5,291 nt of DNA from positions 1 through 5,291 of the forward strand of contig JACMOT010000334.1 of the NCBI GenBank assembly GCA_014377915.1, given 5' to 3'. Below are positions 1 to 5,291 of the stretch, piece by piece. Position 1 is the first letter of the stretch. Every line of letters begins with the position of its first letter. Source of the DNA: Tardiphaga sp. Lineage in GTDB: Bacteria; Pseudomonadota; Alphaproteobacteria; Rhizobiales; Xanthobacteraceae. The notes under the pieces were generated by a model. The model ran no database searches and had not been told where the DNA came from. It worked only from the letters and a program-made list of their open reading frames with translations. The position numbers and the translations under genes are program-made.

Positions 1-2
1 CA

Positions 3-18
3 CGCCACAAGGGTGGCG
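3..18 (+). other. Short GC-rich hairpin before livG
   Basis: CGCCAC (3-8) and GTGGCG (13-18) form a perfect 6-bp stem with an AAGG loop. No T-run follows, so it is not a standard terminator. It could be a processing or pausing structure before the liv genes, or chance in GC-rich coding sequence. Confidence 0.25.
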
Positions 19-68
19 CGCTGCCCAGCATCCGGGGAACGTCCCTCTTCTCATCGAGTTTTGTATGA
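3..68 (+). other. Possible 3' end of an upstream gene overlapping livG
   Basis: This frame is open from the window edge for 21 codons and ends in a TGA that overlaps the livG ATG as ATGA, the same junction type seen twice later in the cassette. Ten of its first eleven codons end in G or C, which fits coding sequence in this genome, but the later codons fit less well. The peptide (ending TSLFSSSFV) is too short for me to assign to a family, and all three + strand frames are open over most of this stretch. It may simply be leader DNA. Confidence 0.22.
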
Positions 69-856
69 CTTTCACTCTCGAAACCCGCGACCTGACCATC
101 CGCTTCGGCGGCCATGTCGCGGTCAACCAAGTCAGCTGCACGTTCCGGCCGGGCGAACTCACCGCCATCGTCGGCCCCAACGGCGCCGGCAAGACCACCT
201 ACTTCAACCTGATCTCCGGGCAGTTGCGGCCAAGCGCCGGAACCATCCTGATGAATGGCACCGACATTACGCCGCTCTCGGCGCCGCTGCGCACCCGCGC
301 CGGCCTTGGCCGCGCGTTTCAGCTGACCAACCTGTTTCCCAATCTCAGTGTCGAGGAGAACGTCCGCCTCGCGGTGCAGGCGGCCAGCGGCGTGCATTAC
401 GACATGTTGCGGCCGTGGATGACCCGGCGCGACCTGATCGCGCGCGCCGACGCCATTCTCGACGAGGTGGCGCTCGGCGCCCGCCGCAGCGTCGCCGCCA
501 CCGTGCTGTCGCATGGCGACCAGCGCAAGCTCGAGGTCGCCTTGATGATGGCGCTGCAGCCGAAGGTGTTCATGTTCGACGAACCCACTGCGGGCATGAG
601 CGTCGACGAGGTCCCCGTCGTACTCGACCTGATCGCCCGGCTGAAGCAGGACGCGACAAAGATCATCCTGCTGGTGGAGCACAAGATGGATGTGGTGCGC
701 TCGCTGGCCGAGCGCATCATCGTGCTGCCCAATGGCCAACTGGTCGCCGACGGCAAGCCCGCGGAGGTGATCGCCTCGCCGATCGTGCAGGAAGCCTATC
801 TCGGCATCGCTCCGGGCGCGCATTCCGCAAAGGTGGAGAGCGGTCTTGCGATGTGA
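65..856 (+). CDS. livG: Branched-chain amino acid type ABC importer, ATP-binding subunit LivG
   Basis: A cytoplasmic ATPase subunit that would pair with LivF to power uptake through the LivH/LivM channel. The 263-residue protein has the whole ABC domain in order: Walker A GPNGAGKTT at residues 37-45, Q-loop Gln at 86 (RAFQLTNLFP), signature LSHGDQRKLE at 148-157, Walker B with catalytic FDE at 171-173, and H-loop His206 in LVEHKMD. The LSHGDQ signature (instead of LSGGQ) and the AGMS D-loop are usual for LivG and separate it from LivF. The length fits the family (about 250-260). The ATG at 65 is chosen because MTFTLETRDLTIRFGG matches the usual family N-terminus. Its Shine-Dalgarno is weak (GAG at 56-58), and the reading frame stays open upstream to the window edge. 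It stops directly before the livF region. Family assignment is secure; the transported substrate is not known from this subunit. Confidence 0.95.
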   Translation: MTFTLETRDLTIRFGGHVAVNQVSCTFRPGELTAIVGPNGAGKTTYFNLISGQLRPSAGTILMNGTDITPLSAPLRTRAGLGRAFQLTNLFPNLSVEENVRLAVQAASGVHYDMLRPWMTRRDLIARADAILDEVALGARRSVAATVLSHGDQRKLEVALMMALQPKVFMFDEPTAGMSVDEVPVVLDLIARLKQDATKIILLVEHKMDVVRSLAERIIVLPNGQLVADGKPAEVIASPIVQEAYLGIAPGAHSAKVESGLAM

Positions 857-873
857 ATGCGCCTACTATTCAA

Positions 874-880
874 AAGCGAG
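874..880 (+). promoter_or_regulatory. Ribosome binding site deciding the livF start
   Basis: AAGCGAG lies six bases before the ATG at 887. The competing ATG at 857 has its nearest purine-rich stretch (GGAGAG, ending at 840) 16 bases away, which is too far. This favours the shorter LivF. Confidence 0.5.
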
Positions 881-886
881 CGCGGC

Positions 887-1609
887 ATGACCGACCTGCT
901 CACCATGGCCGGGGTGCACACCCATATCGGCCACTATCACATCCTGCACGGCGTCGACCTTGCGATTCCCGAGGGCCGGACCACCATGCTGCTGGGCCGC
1001 AACGGCGCTGGCAAGACCACCACGCTGCGCACCATCATGGGGCTGTGGCATGCGTCAAGCGGCGACATCACGCTGTCAGGCCAACGGATCGAGGCGATGG
1101 CGACGCCGGACATCGCACGGCTCGGCGTCGGCTATGTGCCGGAGAGCATGGCGGTGTTCTCCGATCTCACGGTGAAGGAAAACCTGATCCTCGCCGCCCG
1201 CGACGCGCCGCTGGATGATATCAGGCTGCAATGGATTTTCGGCTTCTTCCCGGCGCTGCGAAAATTCTGGCTGTCGCGCGCCGGGCTGTTGTCCGGCGGC
1301 CAGAAGCAGATGCTGTCGATTGCCCGCGCCATCGTCGAGCCGCGACAATTGCTGCTGATCGACGAACCCACCAAGGGGCTGGCGCCGGCGATCGTCGGCG
1401 CGCTGATCGAATGCTTTGCCGAGATCAAGCGCTCCGGCGCCACCATCCTGCTAGTCGAGCAGAATTTTCACGTCGCGCAGCAGATTGGCGACGCCGTGCT
1501 GGTGATGGACAATGGCAGGATCGTCCATCGCGGCGCGATGGCGGCCCTGGCGCAGGACGTGCCGCTGCAAGAGCGGCTGCTTGGCCTCAGCCTGGAGACG
1601 CATCAATGA
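887..1609 (+). CDS. livF: Branched-chain amino acid type ABC importer, ATP-binding subunit LivF
   Basis: The second ATPase of the importer, expected to form a heterodimer with LivG at the inner face of the membrane. With the start at 887 it has 240 residues: Walker A GRNGAGKTT at 37-45, Q-loop region GYVPES near 82-87, signature LSGGQKQML at 135-143, Walker B LLLIDEPTKGLAP with Asp159-Glu160, and LVEQN at 189-193. Gln192 sits where most ABC ATPases have the H-loop His, which is normal for LivF. Glu86 replaces the usual Q-loop Gln. An in-frame ATG at 857, right after the livG stop, would add ten residues, but two of them use the CTA codon, which is uncommon here, and no ribosome site is well placed. 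ATG 887 has AAGCGAG six bases upstream and gives a normal LivF N-terminus. The last codons overlap the livH start. Confidence 0.94.
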   Translation: MTDLLTMAGVHTHIGHYHILHGVDLAIPEGRTTMLLGRNGAGKTTTLRTIMGLWHASSGDITLSGQRIEAMATPDIARLGVGYVPESMAVFSDLTVKENLILAARDAPLDDIRLQWIFGFFPALRKFWLSRAGLLSGGQKQMLSIARAIVEPRQLLLIDEPTKGLAPAIVGALIECFAEIKRSGATILLVEQNFHVAQQIGDAVLVMDNGRIVHRGAMAALAQDVPLQERLLGLSLETHQ

Positions 1610-2616
1610 CCGACCTCGCCGTCACCGACGCGCTGCCGAAGCCGAAGCGCGATATGCTGCCAATGCTGCTGCCGGTGATCCTGGCGCTCGCCATGCTGCC
1701 GCTGATCGGCTCGCCGAGCAGCTGGATGACGCTGACCATCGCCAGCCTCGCCATGGGGATGATGATCTTCATCATGGCTTCCGGACTGACTTTGGTGTTC
1801 GGGCTGATGGACGTGCTGAACTTCGGTCATGGCGCCTTCATCTCGGTCGGCGCCTATGCGGCGACCCTGGTGCTGCTGCCGCTGGCGACCTGGGTGCAGG
1901 CGGATTCGCTTCTGCTCAATCTCGCGGTGCTGGCGCCCGCGGCGCTGCTGGCCATGGGCGTGGCCGGCGCCATCGGGCTGATCGTCGAGCGCGTGCTGAT
2001 CCTTCCAGTCTACGGCCAGCATCTCAAGCAGATCCTGATGACCACCGGCGGCCTGATCGTCGCCGAGCAGGCGCTGTACGCGCTGTGGGGGCCGCAGATC
2101 ATTCCGTTGCCGCTGCCGACGTCGTTGCGCGGCTCCTTCATCATCGGCGACGTGGCGATCGCAAAATATCGCCTGCTGGCGATGCTGGTGGGCCTGATCG
2201 TGTTCGCCGGCATCCAGTTGGTGCTGACGCGCAGCAAGATCGGCCTGCTGATCCGCGCCGGCGTCGAGAACCGCGAGATGGTGGAAGCGCTGGGTTACCG
2301 GATCCGCCGGCTGTTTCTCGGCGTGTTCATGGTCGGCTCGGGCCTCGCCGGCCTTGGTGGCATCATGTGGGCCCTGTACCGCGAACAGGTCCATGCCTCG
2401 ATGGGCAACGACCTCACCGTGCTGGTGTTCATCGTGGTGATCATCGGCGGCCTCGGTTCCATCAATGGCTGCTTCATCGGCGCCATCCTGGTGGCGATGG
2501 TCGCCAATTACGGCGGCTTCCTGCTGCCGAAGCTGGCGCTGGTTTCCAACATCCTCCTGATGGTCGCGATCCTGATGTGGCGACCGCGCGGGCTCCATGC
2601 GGTGACAAATCGATGA
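1606..2616 (+). CDS. livH: Branched-chain amino acid type ABC importer, permease LivH
   Basis: An inner-membrane permease of the BPD_transp_2 (LivH) family, 336 residues, expected to form the translocation channel with LivM. After a short polar N-terminus (residues 1-17) it is strongly hydrophobic, with about eight to nine membrane segments between residues 18 and 325. The family hallmark is at 60-84: GLTLVFGLMDVLNFGHGAF followed by VGAYAA. The cytoplasmic coupling loop that contacts the ATPases is at about 213-237 (GLLIRAGVENREMVEALGYR). The stretch VVIIGGLGSINGCFIGA near 277-293 is also typical. The open frame reaches far upstream into livF, but the true start is ATG 1606. It overlaps the livF stop as ATGA and has TGGAGA at 1593-1598, seven bases away. 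The overlap points to translational coupling with livF. Substrate specificity cannot be read from the permease. Confidence 0.94.
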   Translation: MTDLAVTDALPKPKRDMLPMLLPVILALAMLPLIGSPSSWMTLTIASLAMGMMIFIMASGLTLVFGLMDVLNFGHGAFISVGAYAATLVLLPLATWVQADSLLLNLAVLAPAALLAMGVAGAIGLIVERVLILPVYGQHLKQILMTTGGLIVAEQALYALWGPQIIPLPLPTSLRGSFIIGDVAIAKYRLLAMLVGLIVFAGIQLVLTRSKIGLLIRAGVENREMVEALGYRIRRLFLGVFMVGSGLAGLGGIMWALYREQVHASMGNDLTVLVFIVVIIGGLGSINGCFIGAILVAMVANYGGFLLPKLALVSNILLMVAILMWRPRGLHAVTNR

Positions 2617-3683
2617 TGATCCTCTCCGGCGATCTGCCACGCAGCCGCATTCTCGCGGTTTTGCTCGTCGTCATCATCGCCGCTCTGGCGCTGGCGCCGT
2701 TCCTGTTTCCCGGCGCCAAGGCGATGAATGTTGCCACCAAGATCTGCATCTTTGCGGCTCTCGTGGCGTCCTACGACCTGCTGCTCGGCTATACCGGCAC
2801 GGTGTCGTTCGCCCACACCATGTTCTACGGCATCGGCAGTTACGCCATCGCCATCGCGCTGTATGGCATGGGCCCGACCTGGACGGCGGTCGCCGCGGGC
2901 CTGGCCATCGGCCTGCCACTGGCGGCCTTGCTGGCGCTCGGCATCGGCCTGTTCTCGCTGCGCGTCGAGGCGATCTTCTTCGCCATGATCACGCTGGCGG
3001 TGGCCTCGGCGTTTCTGGTGCTGGCGTCGCAATTGTCCTGGCTGACCGGCGGCGAGGACGGCCGCAGCTTTCAGCTGCCGGAGCTGCTGCGCCCGGGCAT
3101 GGTGTTTCTGAAAAAGGACGTGCTCGGCGTCGCCGTCACCGGCCGCACCCTGACCTACTACATCGTATTCGTGGTGTGCGCGGCGATGATCCTGGCGCTG
3201 CTGCGGGTGGTGAATTCGCCGTTCGGCCGCGTGCTGCAGGCGATCCGTGAAAACCGCCTTCGCGCCGAAGCGCTCGGGTTTCGCACGGTGTTTCACCTTA
3301 CTTACGCCAACTGCCTTGCCGCGGTGGTCGCGGCCTCCGCCGGCGCGATGAATGCCCTGTGGCTGCGCTATGCCGGCCCCGACACCTCGCTCAGCTTCGC
3401 CATCATGCTGGACATCCTGTTGATGGTGGTAATCGGCGGCATGGGCACCATGTACGGCGCCATCGTCGGCGCCGTCGTCTTCATCCTGGCCGAAAACTAC
3501 CTGCAGGTCCTGATGGGGCTGGCCTCGAGCGCCGCGGCCGATGCCGGCCTGCCGGTGCTGCCGGGCCTGCTGCATCCGGATCGCTGGCTGCTGTGGCTGG
3601 GACTGATGTTCATCGCCAGCGTGTATTTCTTTCCCACCGGGATCGTCGGCCGGCTGCGCGATCTGACCCTCAGAACCCGCTAA
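2613..3683 (+). CDS. livM: Branched-chain amino acid type ABC importer, permease LivM
   Basis: The partner permease of LivH, 356 residues, in the LivM branch of BPD_transp_2. One N-terminal membrane segment (about 12-33) is followed by the family motif at 54-78: YDLLLGYTGTVSFAHTMF followed by YGIGSYA. Further landmarks are LTGGEDGRS at 144-152, the coupling loop SPFGRVLQAIRENRLRAEAL at 202-221, and DILLMVVIGGMGTMYGA at 267-283. About eight to nine membrane segments are visible, and a polar loop (about 303-325) precedes the last one. The start is ATG 2613, overlapping the livH stop (ATGA), with GGTGA seven bases upstream. ATG 2616 directly after it is a possible alternative one residue shorter. 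It is the last gene of the cassette: the next coding region begins 120 bases after the TAA. Confidence 0.94.
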   Translation: MMILSGDLPRSRILAVLLVVIIAALALAPFLFPGAKAMNVATKICIFAALVASYDLLLGYTGTVSFAHTMFYGIGSYAIAIALYGMGPTWTAVAAGLAIGLPLAALLALGIGLFSLRVEAIFFAMITLAVASAFLVLASQLSWLTGGEDGRSFQLPELLRPGMVFLKKDVLGVAVTGRTLTYYIVFVVCAAMILALLRVVNSPFGRVLQAIRENRLRAEALGFRTVFHLTYANCLAAVVAASAGAMNALWLRYAGPDTSLSFAIMLDILLMVVIGGMGTMYGAIVGAVVFILAENYLQVLMGLASSAAADAGLPVLPGLLHPDRWLLWLGLMFIASVYFFPTGIVGRLRDLTLRTR

Positions 3684-3803
3684 ATCATTCTTTTTTATTG
3701 GGCGTCTGCGGTTGTTTTCGGCTGGGAACTTCCCAAGTCCATGCAGCAGCATCTTTCTTGGCGCTGTCCGCTGCCACTCAAATCCGGTCGAAAAGAGCAT
3801 CAG
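3684..3803. other. Intergenic gap between livM and the DUF1993 gene
   Basis: This 120-base gap has lower GC than its flanks. A T6 run at 3691-3696 follows the livM stop, but the only nearby stem is TCTGA-CCC-TCAGA at 3662-3674, inside livM and 16 bases too early, so termination is doubtful. A small dyad TGGGAA-C-TTCCCA lies at 3723-3735, about 70 bases before the DUF1993 start. No promoter boxes stand out. Confidence 0.4.
3791..3797 (+). promoter_or_regulatory. Ribosome binding site deciding the DUF1993 start
   Basis: AAAAGAG stands six bases before ATG 3804. The in-frame ATG at 3741 would add 21 residues with no resemblance to the family and has no comparable site. Confidence 0.5.
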
Positions 3804-4307
3804 ATGTCATTTTATGAGTCCGCCGTGCCGGCTTACCTGCAAATGCTCGGTAGCCTGTCCCATCTCCTCGACAAGGCCGAGGCCCATGCCGCCGCCAGGA
3901 AAATCGAGCCCGCCGTCCTGCTTGGCACCCGGCTGTTTCCCGACATGCTGCCGCTGAGCAAGCAGATCCAGATCGCCTGCGATCATGCTGTCCGGGGCGC
4001 CGCTCGCCTGAGCGGCAGCGAGGTGCCGTCCTTTCCCGATACCGAGACGACGATCGCCGAACTCAAGCAGCGGCTGGCCAAGACCGGCGAATTTGTCAAA
4101 AGCGTCAATCCATCGCTGTTCGATGGCGCGGAAGGCCGGGACATCACGTTCCCGATCGGCGGCGGCAAGACCATGACGCTGAACGGCCAGCAATATCTGA
4201 CCAGCTTCTCGCTGCCGAACTTCTATTTCCATGCCACGACGGCGCACGCCATCCTGCGCATGTGCGGCGTCGAGATCGGCAAGCGAGACTTCCTCGGCGC
4301 GAATTAA
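3804..4307 (+). CDS. DUF1993 domain protein
   Basis: A soluble protein of 167 residues that I recognise as DUF1993 (PF09351), for which no biochemical role is established. Family-like stretches are the N-terminal MSFYESAVPAYLQMLGSL, LGTRLFPDMLPLSKQIQIA at 40-58, LPNFYFHATTAHAILR at 137-152 and the end GVEIGKRDFLG at 155-165. The domain fills the whole protein, so it is complete. From family knowledge, it is thought to share the DinB/YfiT four-helix fold, whose metal-binding members use three histidines. Here only His61, His143 and His148 sit in plausible helical positions, and I cannot show that they form a site. No signal peptide or membrane segment is seen. ATG 3804 is preferred over in-frame ATG 3741 because the conserved domain begins there and AAAAGAG lies six bases upstream. 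It is probably transcribed separately from, or by read-through of, the liv genes. Confidence 0.88.
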   Translation: MSFYESAVPAYLQMLGSLSHLLDKAEAHAAARKIEPAVLLGTRLFPDMLPLSKQIQIACDHAVRGAARLSGSEVPSFPDTETTIAELKQRLAKTGEFVKSVNPSLFDGAEGRDITFPIGGGKTMTLNGQQYLTSFSLPNFYFHATTAHAILRMCGVEIGKRDFLGAN

Positions 4308-4320
4308 AAACGACTGTCTG

Positions 4321-4410
4321 CAGGGTGGGTCAAGTCCCGTTGCGCCGTGACCCATCACTGCGCAATTCTTGAACGATCGGTGGATTTAGCGCTTCGCGCC
4401 AACCCACCCT
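4321..4410. repeat. Two-hairpin palindromic intergenic repeat (GGGTGGGT/ACCCACCC type)
   Basis: The outer arms AGGGTGGGT (4322-4330) and ACCCACCCT (4402-4410) are perfect inverted copies. Inside, CAGGGTGGGTCA (4321-4332) can pair with TGACCCATCACTG (4348-4360), allowing one G-U pair and one bulged A, around a 15-base loop. On the right, GGTGGATTTAGCG (4379-4391) pairs imperfectly with CGCCAACCCACC (4397-4408) around a CTTCG loop. So two alternative structures are possible: one long cruciform or two adjacent hairpins. I recognise this layout as resembling repeats scattered between genes in Bradyrhizobium-like genomes. That recognition is from memory and unchecked. It lies 13 bases after the DUF1993 stop and could also act as a transcript-end or mRNA-stabilising structure. 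There is no T-run, so it is not a canonical intrinsic terminator. Confidence 0.6.
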
Positions 4411-4474
4411 ACGCAAGACAATACGGACCAAAATACCGCAACTTTTCAGCCCTTTGCAAAGAATGCGGTGGATG

Positions 4475-4499
4475 GCATTGCCAATTTGCGCTGCAATGC
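4475..4499. promoter_or_regulatory. Inverted repeat upstream of the ene-reductase gene, possible operator
   Basis: Perfect 7-bp arms GCATTGC and GCAATGC are separated by 11 bases, with the centre about 52 bases before the ene-reductase ATG. Smaller dyads overlap it: TGGC-ATT-GCCA at 4473-4483 and TTGC-GCT-GCAA at 4486-4496. Size and position fit a dimeric repressor site, and NemA-type genes are often controlled by TetR-like repressors. No regulator gene is visible here, and I could not place convincing -35/-10 boxes beside it. Confidence 0.3.
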
Positions 4500-4519
4500 A
4501 CACTTCAAGCGTAGTGGCA

Positions 4520-4533
4520 ATTTTCCGGAAAAT
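4520..4533. promoter_or_regulatory. 14-bp perfect palindrome covering the ene-reductase ribosome binding site
   Basis: ATTTTCCGGAAAAT is perfectly self-complementary and ends five bases before the ATG at 4539. Its right half contains the GGAAAA that serves as the Shine-Dalgarno. It could be a protein-binding site, or a weak hairpin (five A-U pairs, CCGG loop) affecting translation. Chance occurrence is also possible. Confidence 0.35.
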
Positions 4534-4538
4534 CAAAA

Positions 4539-5291
4539 ATGAGCACGTCCAAACTTTTCGACTCCTATAAACTCGGCCCTATCACGCTTTCCAACCGCAC
4601 GGTCATGGCGCCACTGACGCGCAATCGCGCGGTCGCCGGCTTCGTGCCCAATCCGCTCAGCGTTGAATATTACGCCCAGCGCGCCTCTGCCGGCCTGCTG
4701 ATCACCGAGGCCAGCCAGATCTCGCAGCAAGGCCAGGGCTATCAGGACACCCCCGGCATCTACACCCAGGAGCAGGTGGCCGGCTGGAAGAAGGTCACTG
4801 ACGCCGTCCATGCCAAGGGCGGTCACATCTTCATCCAACTCTGGCATGTCGGCCGGATCTCGCACAGCAGCCTGCAGCCGAATGGTGGCAAGCCAGTCGC
4901 GCCCTCGGCGATCGCCGCCAAGGGCAAGACCTATGTCAACAACGGCTTCGCGGACGTGTCTGAGCCGCGCGCGCTGGAGCTGTCCGAAATCCCCGGCCTG
5001 ATTGAGGACTACCGGGTTGCCGCGAAGAACGCGATCGCGGCGGGCTTTGATGGCGTCGAAATTCACGCCGCCAACGGCTATCTGCTCGAGCAGTTCGCGC
5101 GCGACTCCACCAACAAGCGGACCGATGAATATGGCGGCTCGATCGGGGACCGTGCCCGGCTGATCCTCGAAGTCACCAAGGCCGTAGACAAGGAAATCGG
5201 CGCCGAGCGCACCGGCATCCGTATCTCGCCGGTGACCCCTGCCAATGATTGCGGTCCAGACAGCGATCCGAAAAAACTGTTCGACTACATC
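4539..5291 (+). CDS. nemA: Old Yellow Enzyme family ene-reductase (NemA-like), 3' end outside window
   Basis: An FMN-dependent, NAD(P)H-using cytoplasmic oxidoreductase expected to reduce activated C=C bonds (N-ethylmaleimide, enones) or nitro compounds. The window holds 251 codons with no stop, of about 365 usual for the family. The TIM-barrel N-terminal part is intact: FMN contact APLTR at 24-28, EYYAQRASAGLLITEA at 43-58, Gln100 within QLWHVGRISH (100-109), substrate-anchoring His176 and Asn179 in EIHAANGYLLEQF, the expected proton donor Tyr181, the signature NKRTDEYGGS at 192-201, and FMN-contacting Arg228 in GIRISP. It closely resembles E. coli NemA, but has Asn179 (as in yeast Old Yellow Enzyme) where NemA has His. 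The C-terminal FMN-phosphate loop lies beyond the window. ATG 4539 gives the family N-terminus, with GGAAAA six bases upstream. The in vivo substrate is unknown, so the symbol marks similarity only. Confidence 0.93.
   Translation, partial: MSTSKLFDSYKLGPITLSNRTVMAPLTRNRAVAGFVPNPLSVEYYAQRASAGLLITEASQISQQGQGYQDTPGIYTQEQVAGWKKVTDAVHAKGGHIFIQLWHVGRISHSSLQPNGGKPVAPSAIAAKGKTYVNNGFADVSEPRALELSEIPGLIEDYRVAAKNAIAAGFDGVEIHAANGYLLEQFARDSTNKRTDEYGGSIGDRARLILEVTKAVDKEIGAERTGIRISPVTPANDCGPDSDPKKLFDYI

Noticed and set aside
13..1218. Open frame of 401 codons on the + strand overlapping livG and livF
   Set aside because: Arg/His/Pro-rich out-of-frame translation. The overlapped frames carry complete ABC ATPase motifs.
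1231..1605. In-frame extension that would fuse 125 residues to the front of LivH
   Set aside because: The extension overlaps livF almost entirely and has no domain. LivH starts at the ATGA overlap with a proper ribosome site. The similar long extension before LivM (from 1512) is rejected for the same reason.
3662..3696. Intrinsic terminator after livM
   Set aside because: The stem is only 5 bp, lies within livM and is separated from the T-run by 16 bases, so it does not form a terminator structure.
2508..3800. Long open frame on the minus strand (430 codons) opposite livM
   Set aside because: Low-complexity protein rich in His, Gln, Asp and Arg with no family resemblance. It is the antisense shadow of a high-GC permease gene, as is the 345-codon frame at 1603-2640.
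4479..4514. Sigma-70 style promoter before the ene-reductase
   Set aside because: TTGCCA and TTGCGC are possible -35 boxes, but no acceptable -10 hexamer occurs at 16-18 bases spacing.
4330..4536. Small minus-strand open frame of 68 codons in the intergenic region
   Set aside because: It runs through the palindromic repeat and gives VGWREALNPP-like residues, typical of spurious translations of such repeats. No ribosome site or family was recognised.
4533..5066. Minus-strand open frame of 177 codons opposite the ene-reductase
   Set aside because: The + strand frame shows clear Old Yellow Enzyme motifs. The minus frame is a composition shadow.

Overview
The window looks like chromosomal DNA from a high-GC alphaproteobacterium. 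The strong G/C bias at third codon positions, the style of the LivGFHM proteins and a GGGTGGGT/ACCCACCC intergenic repeat all suggest the Bradyrhizobium/Rhodopseudomonas group. This placement is inferred from pattern recognition and was not tested by a search. All genes I can support lie on the + strand.

Left part (65-3683): a compact four-gene cassette for a branched-chain (hydrophobic) amino acid type ABC importer, in the order livG-livF-livH-livM. It encodes two cytoplasmic ATPases followed by two membrane permeases. livF-livH and livH-livM overlap by four bases (ATGA), and livG-livF are adjacent, so the four subunits are probably translated from one mRNA. The periplasmic substrate-binding protein that would define the ligand is not in the window, so the substrate is open: branched-chain amino acids, other amino acids, amides or aromatic acids are all possible for this family. 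Bases 1-64 hold a small hairpin and possibly the tail of an upstream gene.

Middle (3684-4307): after a 120-base gap with no convincing terminator comes a gene for a 167-residue DUF1993 protein, a family without an established function and thought to share the DinB/YfiT-like four-helix fold.

Right part (4308-5291): a 231-base intergenic region holds a two-hairpin palindromic repeat (4321-4410), a 25-bp inverted repeat (4475-4499) and a 14-bp perfect palindrome (4520-4533) covering the ribosome binding site of the next gene. That gene is a flavin-dependent ene-reductase of the Old Yellow Enzyme/NemA type, cut off by the window end after 251 codons.

The layout suggests an importer operon followed by two separate, probably detoxification- or stress-type genes. 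I see no mobile element, CRISPR array, tRNA or rRNA, and no clear new multi-gene system. The most interesting unexplained sequence is the structured intergenic region before the ene-reductase.
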